From assembly GCF_004359215.1 (NCBI RefSeq), contig NC_090612.1, positions 6,375,816-6,387,090 of the forward strand: a DNA stretch of 11,275 nt. Direction: 5' to 3'. This stretch comes from Bremia lactucae. Its lineage: Eukaryota; Oomycota; Peronosporomycetes; Peronosporales; Peronosporaceae. The notes beneath the pieces were generated by a model that did no database searches, had not been told where the DNA came from, and was given only the letters and a program-made list of their open reading frames with translations. The translations under genes and the position numbers were made by a program. Below are positions 1 to 9,462 of the stretch, in pieces; position 1 is the stretch's first letter; every line of letters starts with the position of its first letter.

Positions 1-12
1 AGGGAGTCCTCT

Positions 13-35
13 TGCTGGGCGTCTTCGCCCCAGCA
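13..35. repeat. Hairpin in the gag pseudogene
   Basis: TGCTGGGCG and CGCCCCAGCA pair over 9 bp with one bulged C and a 4-nt loop (TCTT). It lies just 3' of the degenerate zinc knuckle. Confidence 0.7.
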
Positions 36-854
36 GGGACCCTGGCATAGCAGCGAGCCATCATATGGCCGCGCTTGCCGCATTTATAATAGACAACGTC
101 TGCATTGCCCAACTCCATGGGAGTGGCACTGACCTCTCGGCCGACGGCTTATACCAAGCTATCGCCGAAGCACTGTTGTAGGATTGCTCCTCAACCAAGG
201 CAATTTGGATTGTCTCTTCCATCATCGACGGCACTTTTTTGAAAAGGGCCTGTCGCGATGGGCCATGCCGTAGTCCGTTCATAAACGTGGGCACCTTAAT
301 GTGCTCCGGAATCGGACCTACGGTAATGGACGCCGACAGCGAGCGCATCTCTTGCACATACTCTTGCAGAGATCGCTTCGCCTGTCGCGCTCCAAAGAAG
401 TGCGTCTGAAGCAGCACTTTGTTGTTCGGCGGCTGGTACGTGGCGCGAATCTTCTCCTCGAGGATCGCTCATGAAGGAAACGCCTTTTTGTCCACCATAA
501 GCGCCGAGTAAGCCCACCATGAGGCCTTGCCGCGCAGACGCGACATGGCGTACGACACCATCCGGCTGTCGTCCTCGATGAGCTGGGCGACACCGCATTG
601 CTCCACGGCTAAAAGCCAGTGGACAATCGAGTGCGCTGCAGTTCCATCGGACTTGGGCGGGTCCATCCGAATGGACCTCGGCTGATGCGGCCGGGCAGAG
701 AGCATCTCAACAGTCCCGTTGAGGGTCTCGCTCCGAGCCTGCTCATGTATCAGCTCATCCTAAGCCTGAGTGACGGACCTTCGCCGCAGCATGGCCCTGT
801 GCCTCGGACGCCGTCCTCCGCTGTCCGAGCACCGAATGCCTCAAACTGCTCTAA

Positions 855-874
855 CTGAGCAACATGTTGCTCAG
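855..874. repeat. 20-bp perfect palindrome in the gag region
   Basis: CTGAGCAACA is followed directly by its exact reverse complement with no loop. A second, smaller inverted repeat (5 bp, loop GATG) lies at 943-956. No protein-binding role can be read from the sequence. Confidence 0.85.
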
Positions 875-1030
875 GAGGACTACCCAGGAGGCTGACCAGG
901 GGTTGTTCACCAAGTCCCTGCGCCATAAGCCCTGCCACATCCCGATGATGATCGGAGAGCTGGGGGAAATGAGCCCAATCAATATTGAGGCTCATCCTCA
1001 CGTACACACGCAGAGATGCGGGTTGTGGGA

Positions 1031-1051
1031 AGGATTTCAAGTGCTACCAAG
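1031..1051 (-). other. Candidate primer-binding site of the left element
   Basis: On the minus strand the proposed LTR end CCTACA is followed after one base by TTGGTAGCACTTG. A TGG directly after an LTR is what a tRNA-3'-CCA primer would pair with. I could not match it to a particular tRNA. It lies between the LTR and the gag reading frame, as expected. Confidence 0.35.
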
Positions 1052-1584
1052 TGTAGGCGGGCACGTCGTGATGCGGCCACGCTCTACTTAGACACACACC
1101 CTAGCACAGCGACGAAGCGGTTAAACCAGCTTCTCTTGCGTGCAGTGAGGTAGTTGCGGTGGGCGCGTTAGCGACCTCACCCAACGCACTAAGTACTCTG
1201 GTTAAGTGTCGTCACGGGAGCGGTAATCCGGCTCCTCGTGCGCACTTACGAAGTGGGAAGTAGTTTTCAGAATGATTTATATTTAATCGAATTAAATATA
1301 AATACCTATTTTTACCAATCAAAATGTCATCTCTATAGATAACGCATAACATGTATTGCGAGCGTATCTTTCTAGATACCTCGCGGAACGGATGACGCTA
1401 GGCGTCATCCCTCCTAATGTGAATGCACCCATGTGCATCACATACACAAGGGTTGGTCACAAATGTGATACACACCCGAGTGCTGGGTCTTATTACTTAA
1501 TATTAGTAATTGACCATCCCCTTAAGTATACCAAGTGTATTTAACGGGGACTTTGTAACATTAGGGCAACTTTAGCCCGTTACA
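1052..1584 (-). mobile_element. Probable 5' LTR of the left gypsy-like element
   Basis: On the minus strand this stretch begins TGTAACGGGC and ends CCTACA, so the ends form the TGTA...TACA inverted pair typical of LTRs. The gag pseudogene follows directly downstream on the same strand. Length is about 533 bp. It contains no credible ORF. It is filled with short inverted repeats (see the hairpin-array entry). The second LTR and the target-site duplication lie outside the window, so the boundaries rest on the terminal motifs only. Confidence 0.5.
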
Positions 1585-1753
1585 GCTCGACTGATGTGCA
1601 GAAGCACGTCGAGGACGTATGAGTTATAAGAGCGAATAAATGTTGCGGGTGGATCAGTGGGCGCAAAGAGATATCGTTTTCGATACCACTCTTAAAAAAG
1701 CGATTCACATAATAACCCATTAATTCAATAAGACTAAGTGACTCTCTTAGTCT
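1114..1753. repeat. Array of consecutive short hairpins in the left LTR block
   Basis: Neighbouring inverted repeats, mostly with loops of 3-7 nt: 1114-1133 (8 bp, one bulge, loop TAA), 1145-1180 (outer 7 bp), 1217-1235 (7 bp, one bulge, loop TAAT), 1243-1255 (5 bp, loop ACG), 1275-1303 (13 bp perfect, loop CGA), 1358-1385 (11 bp, one bulge), 1390-1410 (9 bp perfect, loop TAG), 1417-1443 (11 bp, one bulge), 1450-1477, 1486-1515, 1518-1549 (imperfect), 1554-1584, 1586-1613 (10 bp with a 4-nt bulge) and 1731-1753 (8 bp perfect, loop 7). They cover much of the proposed LTR and of the fragment beside it. Confidence 0.8.
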
Positions 1754-1827
1754 GAAAGTCTTCCTCTGACTTTAGGAGCGAGGTAGCTCTGCTACAGAAG
1801 CAGTACAAGTCGTAGTGCCCCGTTACA
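1585..1827 (-). mobile_element. LTR fragment of the same family as the right-hand element
   Basis: On the minus strand the sequence from 1827 starts TGTAACGGGGCACTAC and then continues GACTTGTACTGCTTC. This matches the LTR start at 9959-9990 on the plus strand with a single one-base difference. Similarity then fades, although the block CAGAGGAAG followed by CTT also recurs (near 1768 on the minus strand; near 10061 on the plus strand). Only about 240 bp remain before the other LTR begins at 1584, so this is a truncated LTR or one invaded by the left element. Confidence 0.45.
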
Positions 1828-1889
1828 AAGAGACTCTTTGATTCTAAAAGTCGACCTCTGACTTTAGGAGCGATGTAACTCCGCTTCAC
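1741..1889. repeat. Two imperfect direct copies of a ~55-bp unit, 92 nt apart
   Basis: The 19-base string CCTCTGACTTTAGGAGCGA occurs at 1763-1781 and again at 1855-1873. Similarity extends over about 1741-1797 and 1833-1889 with scattered differences. The LTR terminus at 1827 lies between the copies, so the second unit may be a remnant of another LTR of the same family. Confidence 0.7.
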
Positions 1890-2372
1890 AACAATTGCGC
1901 TCTGTTAATAGGTGCACGCTTATTACTCTGAAAATGCTCTCAGGACCGGGTGTGATTTGCCACCTACAGACGTGAACCATCAAAATTTCTTTTAATATAG
2001 GCAGATTGTCTCCTTGCACCCGCACAATGCTGCTGAAAAGCCGCACGGTATTGTCATACAATCAAATTAAAAGTTTAAGACTGCTGCCAGTTTGAACCGT
2101 CTTAATGTCATGGTGCTTATGTTCATCTAGGCAAAAATCCTCATGATCCTAAAATGTTTCCTAATTTCATTAATTAGGGCATTAAATATCTCACTTCAGT
2201 CGAAGTGAACCACACAGTAAGATATGGCTTGGTTTAAGCGATCCTTCCTTGTGTTGAAGGCACCCTATAAAGTAAGGATCCATCGAACCCCAGCGCCCGC
2301 ACCAGTCACTCGCACTGTAACCACCGTGGCCAAGGCCGTGTGAGGAAGCAGGCGAGCTACAGTGTTTTCTTC
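1890..2372. other. Intergenic stretch without a recognisable gene
   Basis: AT-rich sequence with no convincing coding frame on either strand. The longest open frame (2061-1864, minus, 65 codons) has no recognisable domain. A small inverted repeat CACTTC/GAAGTG (loop AGTC) is near 2193-2208. The right end must contain the upstream region of the Mei2-like gene. Confidence 0.5.
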
Positions 2373-2390
2373 TCATTCCGACCAAAAAAT
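2371..2390 (+). promoter_or_regulatory. Oomycete-type initiator of the Mei2-like gene
   Basis: TCATTCC at 2373-2379, followed by GACCAAAAAA, fits the oomycete core promoter pattern (initiator TCATTYY plus a short flanking element). It sits about 65-70 nt before the ATG at 2443, a normal 5' UTR length for these organisms. The assignment is by motif only. Confidence 0.5.
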
Positions 2391-2442
2391 CTAAAGGAAG
2401 TCCGTCTTCCTAGTTCCTGAACCCACCCACCACGCCTTCGAA

Positions 2443-4923
2443 ATGGTGGCGCGTCCGCAAAGCGACAGCAAAGGTCACTACTCTCCTGAGGTATGTGACG
2501 TGTGCGAGAGTGCCATCGCTGGACTCCGCTACGAAGACTGTCATCTAGACCTGTGTGTCGCATGTTCACGTGCGCGTCACGTCAGCAGTCTGCATCTGAC
2601 CAGAGGCCGCTTCCGCTTCTACCGCCAAACTGACCTTAACAGAGGTATAAAAGAGTCGCCGTCCACAAATTCACTGCCGAATTTGCCCACGGCCGAGGAA
2701 TTGCGGTACTCGCCGCAAACAACAATCGGTGTGCCGCGCGATTTTGATGACGCATTGGCGCACTCACTGCGCGCGCTTTCGTTTGCCACGGACGAAGAGA
2801 GCTGCGTCGATTCTGCAACGCCATCTGCTTCGATGGTGAAAACGACGACATCACTAGCGCTTGCTGAAAAGCAATCACACAGCTTCTCGAACTCCTTGAT
2901 GCTAGGCGATACTGATCACTGGCGGACACCGACAAAAACTGGTGAGCTCATAGATCTATTCGACGCCATGAAAACGAATTTTGCCTCGCGTCATGTGGTC
3001 CTGCGCTGTGTTGCTGGCGCATTCGACGCGTCAGATGTATGTCGCGTCGTCGACCGCCTCAGCGTACGTTGGCTTTCGAGTGTATTTCGCAATTTCGACC
3101 GCAGTTAACTCATTTTGTTACCTTGCTTAGAACTTTGGCAGTGTTGCGAGCATGTGTTGTGAGCTTTCTACGAAAGGTTTGCTCTTCTGCACCTTTTATG
3201 ATCTAATGAATGCAGTCGCGGCAGTTGAACGTTGGCCCACCAACTCCGAAATCCTTTGCTTTTGTCTACCTTATGAATTACCAGACGACATCAATTCGGC
3301 GACATTACTCTTGCGATTTGCTCGTAGTCGGTCTTCTGCTTCAATGGTGCCGAGCTCCACCACATTTGTGCGTCTTTTGGTCGAGTGGCGAGTGTCTTGC
3401 AGCCTGATATGCAAGTTGCTAAGTTCATAGTGGAGTACAGCGACTCGCGTGTACTGCCAGCCGCACTCAATGGCTTGCCAGGCGCATTTTATGCGACTAT
3501 GCCGCCGACTGTGGCGCGCACCACTCCGCCGACCTTAGATTTCTCCAAGCTTCAACTATTTCTCGATTGTCTTAATAAGGTAGCAATCACGCATTCCCGA
3601 GTAGCCCGACCACGACCCAACAGTTTTTCATCAAGCACCACGTCGCTTCTAACGTCGCCGACGTCGTCTGTCGCGTCATCGCTTAACGCCTCTTACTTAG
3701 ACGGCGCTGAGAATATTAGTCCAATGGCGTCAGCTGCTTCTGTAAAGTATCCTGGAGAGCTCACATCACCAGTATTAACGCCTCAAGATGAACAGCACAT
3801 TAGGGCTACACCAGTGCCTCGAGCGAGAAGCAACTCTTCGTCAGCATATCTTGGTGGAATGTTATCGTCCAGTAACTTTGGTAACCCGGCGTATCCCCAC
3901 AGATTTTCTTTTCCGTCGTCGAGTGCGTTGTCGGGTCGAGCCGTTAGGCATACGTCGTTCTGGACTACTCCTTTACTCCAATCTTTAGGTAACCATGTAT
4001 CTTCCAGAGCAGAGCAATGCCAGCATTCATACTACGCCAATAACGAGCAACAATCCACCGCTGTGTCTATGAGAGGCTGCTACAGCAACAACGACCGTGT
4101 TACTCGAATGAGTCCTGCAAATTGTGGACACGTTTGTTGCTCTTCAACACGCTCTACGGCAGGGCGTCACGATCAGGGGACCGGTGAATTTAGCTTGTCA
4201 ATCGAAAAAGTTGCATCTGGCGAAGATAGGCGCACAACCTTAATGATACGCAACATTCCCAACAAATACACGCAGCACATGCTACTCGCAGAGATCAATC
4301 GCAATCATCTCGGCAATTACGATTTTTTCTACTTGCCCATCGACTTCAAGAATAAGTGCAATATGGGTTATGCATTTATAAACTTTATCGAAGCATTGCA
4401 CATTGAAAGATTTCACAAAGAGTTTGATGGCCAGAAGTGGACCAATTTTAACAGTGAGAAAGTATGTGCCATTTCTTATGCGCGTCTGCAAGGAAAACAG
4501 GCGATGGTCGCACGATTTCAGAACTCGAGTTTGCTGGATAAGCACGAATCGTATCGCCCGCTGGTTTTTAGTAGTTTTGGGTCGAACCGCGGCAAACCAG
4601 AACCGTTTCCAGTCTCTAACCAGATAGCTCAAAGAAAGCCATTACATCCTTCAGGAATGTCGAGGGTTGACGATAATGGTGGAAGCTACGGAAATCATCA
4701 AACATACTCGCAAGCGTTCCTCCAACAGCCTCAGCAGCATTCATATTCTCAGCAATTTCTCGAATTACGTCAGCACCCTTTGACTCCTTCTCTAGCATCT
4801 AATGTGCACTTCGGCATGCAAGTACTACCGTCACATTACATTCCCATGTACCAGCAAAATGAAGCACAGCTTGCGTCGCCGTTAGTGTGTGATGCAGGTA
4901 TGCCGTCGGACGACACACGCTGA
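2443..4923 (+). CDS. Mei2-like RNA-binding protein with three RRMs and an N-terminal B-box/ZZ-like finger
   Basis: Likely a nuclear/cytoplasmic RNA-binding regulator; in fission yeast Mei2 drives meiosis, and plant relatives act in development. Exon 1 is 2443-3063 (207 codons). A 67-bp intron, 3064-3130, has a GTACGT donor and TTGCTTAG acceptor; exon 2 starts in phase 0 at 3131. Residues 18-51 form a Cys/His cluster (C18-x2-C21, C33, C38-x2-C41, H46, H51) resembling a B-box, or a ZZ finger lacking one Cys. RRM1 spans the intron (from about residue 184). RRM2 starts near 3295 (SATLLL) and continues as ELHHICASFGRV. A serine-rich linker follows, then the diagnostic C-terminal Mei2 RRM at about 4228-4570 (TTLMIRNIPNKYT, YDFFYLPIDFKNKCNMGYAF, QNSSLL). 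RRM2 changes frame between about 3328 and 3345: the exon-2 frame runs to a stop at 3428-3430, and the downstream frame is open only from 3328. No GT-AG pair of suitable length repairs this, so a one-base indel (real or an assembly error) is likely. Expected length is about 800 residues. The start ATG has a good context (GAAATGG). Confidence 0.88.
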
Positions 4924-5139
4924 ACCAGTAGCAAGTGATTTTGAGAAATTGTCCTGTGCGTTCTCCTTTCGTGCAATTCCTTTGTATGATTTTGTTGAAT
5001 ATCGCTTTTCTTATGGTTTTGGCTTAATCTTTTTCAATACAATGTATCAGAACGACTTCAAATACATACTGTACTAAAGTCTTCTAAACATAAAAAAAAC
5101 AAGGCGTGCAAGGTCATCAAGATGTATTAAATCACGTTG

Positions 5140-8100
5140 TCACGAAGCGAAGAGAAACCGCAAATCTTCTTCAGTTAAGCGACAAATGGCGCTAGCACTT
5201 CCTCCAACTGTTCCTTCAAAAATCAGTCTCTTTTTCTCCTGTAGCTTTAAAATGCGTTCCTCAACAGTGCCAGCAATGATGAAACGGGTAGCCTGGATTG
5301 GTTTAAATTGGCCTAATCGATGAGTCCGATCGATGGCTTGGTTTTCAGCTGCAGGGTTCCACCACGGGTCCATAAGGAAAATGCTAGTGACAAAGATAGC
5401 GTTTAGTAAGTATATACTACAATCCAGCCCATTTTAAAACACTCACTGTGACGCAACAGTTAAATTCAGTGCAACACCACCTGCCTTGAGACTTATCAAG
5501 AAAGCCGTAACATTTGAGTCATCACGAAACTCTTTAATGGTTCGGTCTCTCACACTCATGCTCATGTTGCCGGATAACTTGACGCATTTGACTCCACCGA
5601 GCTGCAGTCGATGCTGAATAATATCGAGCATGTTAACAAACTGCGAAAAGATGATTGCCTTGCCGGAAGGATCATGCGCCCGCATGAGCTCCAGCTCTTG
5701 CATTAATGCCTCGACCTTGGTACTAGACTGAAAAGCGTGAACATCGGATATTCGGTGGAGAATGCTGTTTCGATGAAAGCTGGCCAAGTTTAAAGTCTTT
5801 GGCGACCTGCTTGTCAACGCACTAGCCTCGTCTTTTATAGATTTTCTGACTTCTTCTACAGATGAAGAAAGGTCTACCGTTAAAGGTTTGGAGCACTTTG
5901 GACAAGTCGCTTCTGCACCGATTGGAAGGGACTCGATATACTCCTTCACACATTCACGACAAAACTCGTGTCCACAATTCGCTAAAGCCTTATCTTCCAC
6001 GTACTCATGACAAATCTCGCACATTCGCTCATCTTCTGCACTGACGGTTTTGTTCGACCGAAAAGGCTGCTCCTCGACCAAAGGGGCAGCAGAATTTGGA
6101 ATCTGAAGGGCTGGATTAGACTTTGAATAAATGACGAGGTACGGATGGTCTACGGCCTGGCGAAGGCGTATTAGGAGGTCGAAAATGTGCGCATAATTGT
6201 TCAGCAGTGTCCCTGAAGATACGTATGTGTTAAATTGTGCCTGGCTTTGTGTGTAGATAGCTTCATAAAAGTCATTCTCGCGCTCGTCCAGCCGATCCTT
6301 CCGAATTCGTACGAGTTTAGGAGGAAGAGAAATATCGTCTGCACGTCCTTCTTTAGTACGGCGTAGTAAAATCTAAAAAGAGAGTACGTTCAGACGACTA
6401 ATGCCTTTCGTTATTGAAAGCCTAACGTACATGCTGTAGAACGTCGTTGTGCAATCTTTGCATTGCGAGCTTTCCTTCGCCAACATAGCCATAAGCTTGT
6501 ATCGGGATAACGACTTTTTTATTAAAATACGAGTAGTGCTGGATTGCACTGTGGGTACACTGCACACATTTTCGGTCCGGAAAACTATTTCAAACAGTAA
6601 CGATAGCGTAAGCTCACAGCACGCATCCGCGTACTCACTATAGCGCACGTACTTGTAATCCAGCATTTGGCAGTCGCACTTATTGCAGTGATAATAGGCG
6701 AATTTGTTCACACGTAGAAAACGAATAAGCGAAAAAAGTTCGCCAATTCGGTTCTGCAAGGGAGTGCCTATGCACATATTTATCATGATTTTAACGATGA
6801 TGAGTTCAATGGCCCGCAGATACCGGTCATGAAACATACCTGATAAGCACCACTTGTACGTTGACTTCAACTCAAAAACACCACGCGCCGTGTTACAATT
6901 TCGATCCTTAATATAATGAGCCTCGTCCAAGACGATACGCGTCCACTGAATCTGATGAAGAGGCGACTTTCCTTTGGTCTTCTGAGACGTTGGTTCCTTG
7001 AGATCGTCCTTCATTTTCGCTAACGACTTAGCTCTCCCCTTTTGTATTCGTGATGGCTCCGACAATACGTTTTCAACGTCGTCTTCACTGGACTCACCGG
7101 CAGCTCGTTTTCGCGGTTTCTTGCTCTGCTGTTTACCCTGCAAAGCCGTCTTTTTGGCATTTGGACCGCAGAAATACTTGTTGTGTGATACCAACTTATC
7201 TGGCAAATACTTTTTCCCACAAAACTTACAAGCAACCTTCGACCAGCCCAGCGTCTTACGAAATTCACTCTCAATAATGCTGTAGGTTGTCAGCACAACG
7301 TCGTGCGATGCAATTTTCTTAATCAAATCGAACCGTTTGACACCGTGATGAATATAAATCGATAGATGGCCAGGTTCTACGAATCGCTCGATCTCACTCT
7401 TCCATTGCATGACGGCAACGAGAGGGCAGACAACAAGTGTGCCGCCCACAGTCTGCATCTTTTGGCTAGTAGCAGACTTATTGCCGATTAGTTTGCTTTT
7501 CTGCTTATTTTCAAGCAGGAGCGAAATGGCCTGTACAGTCTTCCCCATTCCCATTTCGTCAGCAAGAATTCCACCTTTATAGTCACTTGCCTCCTGTTTT
7601 ACCATCCAAGCAAGAGCTTCTCGCTGGTAAGGAAGAAGAATAGCAGTTAAGCGCTTTGACGGTTGCTTTTCTGGCATGTGGCATTTTTTATTAAAATGAT
7701 CGTCTGCGAGCGGAAGGCGCTCGTCAATAATTTCCTCCACGTCAACTCTCGCCATGTATTCACATACTCGCTCCTGATCAGCAGCTCGAAGGTTTAAAAA
7801 ACCCATAATTGGTTCATTCTCGCTTGCCGTGCGTTTCTTATCTATGTTTACAACTTCTGAAGGTTCTTCAACTTGGACAGCAGCTAATCCAGCTTTCAAT
7901 CCAATAGCGGTGCACTCCAAATGCTATACAGTTCCAAATCTTCGATTAATATATTTAATGGACGCTTCTACTACAGGTAGCAGATGAACGCACCTTGTAA
8001 TATGTAGTGTCACCGAAAATAGAGTGTCGAATATTGACACCCACACGTAATTCTTGGATACCAAACTTGTGCTCGCAACTTTTGCACTGTAAAATGCAGA

Positions 8101-8984
8101 AAAATTAGACCAGACAATAATCTAGCACCGCATTAAGAAGGACATACCTTCGCTCGAGCATTGGGTGCATATTCGATATAGTAGCGGGGACCATGATACA
8201 AGTCCTCGTTGTTCGATTCGTCGCTCTCGGCAACTATTTCTATGTCCAGCGAGTCTGCGTCGCTTATCACTGGAATTAGTGTATTCTCGGCAACAGACTT
8301 TCCAGGTTCTTCTCTCACCCTCTTTCGTTGCTTTGCAGGAGATTTTTTCACGATGTTTGGGATGCTTCTCGTAACATGTGTACCTTGATTACCCCTAAAT
8401 TCGTCTGACTCGAGGAGTTCTTCGTTCTCTGACAAACTGTCGACAACAAAATCACTATCAGTGTCGTCTTTTTTATCTTCGTCGTCACTCAGTTCAGCTG
8501 CCCACGTCCGAGACACAACGCCGCGAGCCTTGCGAATATTCGATCGAGGCATCAAAATATGCGCTTTTTCCTTCTTTTCCACTAAAGCACAATGCTTGTT
8601 TTTCTGAGACCTAGCAAGCGACTTGGCAATTGGCATTTCCTTCTCTAAATCACTGTCTTCGTTATTTGACGTAGATCGCGACAGTCGGCGCGTTTTAGGC
8701 ATTGACAATTTTCCTTTCTCTCGCCTTTTTCGCTTGCCGTTTGACGCAGGCCTCTTCTTTGTCATCCCAAGCGCCCCCTCGCAGTCCGTACATTGCCAAG
8801 TGTCTGCCATCTGCGGCCGGCGGCGAAGCGGAGGTGCGAGGCATCCCAAGTGGAAAAGCTTCGTGCAGGCCGCACAGCTCACTGTCACACGATGCGAATG
8901 ATTCAAGCATACCGCACAGACACTTACGTCCGTGTCAAGGCTTTTAGATGCCGCAGTTGGTTGACGTGAGCGCAGCCTCGCCAT
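5140..8984 (-). CDS. RAD16: RAD16-like SNF2 ATPase / RING E3 ligase with PHD and PARP-type zinc fingers
   Basis: Probable nucleotide-excision-repair translocase and ubiquitin ligase acting on chromatin; yeast Rad16 works with Rad7 in global genome repair. Seven exons: 8984-8148, 8086-7994, 7923-6840, 6767-6653, 6584-6431, 6372-5447 and 5383-5140. The introns are 61, 70, 72, 68, 58 and 63 bp, all GT-AG; phases agree and the sum is 3453 nt (1150 residues plus stop). Domains in order: PHD finger (C23, C26, C37, C40, H45, C48, C65, C68); basic and acidic linker; PARP-type finger (C280-x2-C283, H311-x2-C314, split by intron 2, preceded by YIEYAPNARAK); SNF2 core with Walker A DEMGMGKT (432-439), DEAH (643-646) and LSGTPLQNR (from 670); a Cys/His insert C542, C545, H557, C562; RING C3HC4 (879-921); helicase C-terminal lobe with IIFSQF (about 1001) and DRTHRLGQ (1088-1095). 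Yeast Rad16 is roughly 790 residues and lacks the N-terminal fingers. Orthology is inferred from the SNF2-RING order. Confidence 0.93.
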
Positions 8985-9462
8985 CGGCCTCAGCGATTAA
9001 AGTTTCACTTCAAATTGACAACTGGTAGGTCTCAACCACTAATGTAAATGCCAATAAACATAAAAAGACTATTTGGCGCGGTTTTCGATCGACTTTGGCG
9101 AGATGGCGCCATGATTATGTGATCTTGTAAACATAATATTGTGGACCACGTCGATCCTTCGGTGCACAGTTGAAAGTCGATATTTATCGTTAACACAACC
9201 TAAACCTACTCGGCTTTGGCCAAGATATTCTACTCTCCTTTGAAATTTGATTTTTCTTTCAGTTTTTATTCTGAATTTTAATTCTAGCCCTTATGGCTTA
9301 TCTGTGCTCAACTACACCGTAAATTGCGTATGGAATTGCCCGTTAAAGTCGCACAAGTGATTGAACGTCTTCGTTTACAATCGAGCTCGTGCTTCACAGC
9401 GACGCTATTGCTCAAAGTTGCATCGTTGTCGATTTTTACAGAACACCACGGACTTAATAGTG
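8985..9462. other. Upstream/intergenic region of the RAD16-like gene
   Basis: No coding frame is convincing here. On the minus strand TCAATTTG at 9018-9011, about 30 nt before the ATG, could serve as an initiator-like start, but the match to the oomycete consensus is weak. The E2F-like motif lies in the middle. Short open frames on the plus strand from 9288 on lack any recognisable domain. Confidence 0.4.
9072..9079. promoter_or_regulatory. Possible E2F/DP site upstream of the RAD16-like gene
   Basis: TTTGGCGC matches the E2F consensus TTTSGCGC exactly and lies 88 bp upstream of the start codon at 8984. A near copy, TTTGGCGA, follows within about 25 bp. E2F sites commonly control S-phase and repair genes. 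An eight-base match can arise by chance. Confidence 0.3.

Larger units (their letters stand above)
1..1050 (-). pseudogene. Decayed Ty3/gypsy-like retrotransposon gag (partial, 3' end off the window)
   Basis: Reading the minus strand from about 1040 down to 1 gives a Gag-like protein: a glutamine/glutamate-rich N-terminal part, then the retrotransposon-gag core (around 705-180, with the W..A..Q ... L.G.A..WA pattern and the LQEYVQEMRSL block) and a CCHC zinc knuckle at 91-50. It is broken in several ways: an in-frame TAG at 762-760 where a Gln is expected, an in-frame TGA at 471-469 where the reading frame continues cleanly on both sides, a single-base frame change near 140, and a probable frame change near 800. 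The first Cys of the zinc knuckle is a Tyr codon (91-89), which leaves YYKC...H....C. Pol would lie left of base 1. The Gag assignment rests on domain pattern; the exact element family is not identified. Confidence 0.75.

Noticed and set aside
296..598. Other minus-strand open frames over the gag region
   Set aside because: Shadows of the gag frame in alternative phases; arginine-rich composition typical of out-of-frame translation.
619..1091. Plus-strand open frames across the gag region
   Set aside because: Antisense shadows of gag without any recognisable motif.
1114..1753. CRISPR array or tandem terminators as an explanation of the repeats
   Set aside because: The stems differ in sequence from one to the next, there is no constant repeat or spacer, and the flanking spliced genes show the DNA is eukaryotic.
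4282..4632. 116-codon open frame on the minus strand
   Set aside because: It is the complement of the highly conserved third RRM of the Mei2-like gene and has no domain of its own.
5140..8984. RAD16-like gene appearing as several separate open frames, as if a pseudogene
   Set aside because: Every break coincides with a GT-AG intron of 58-72 bp, phases match and the joined length is a multiple of three, so it is an intact spliced gene.
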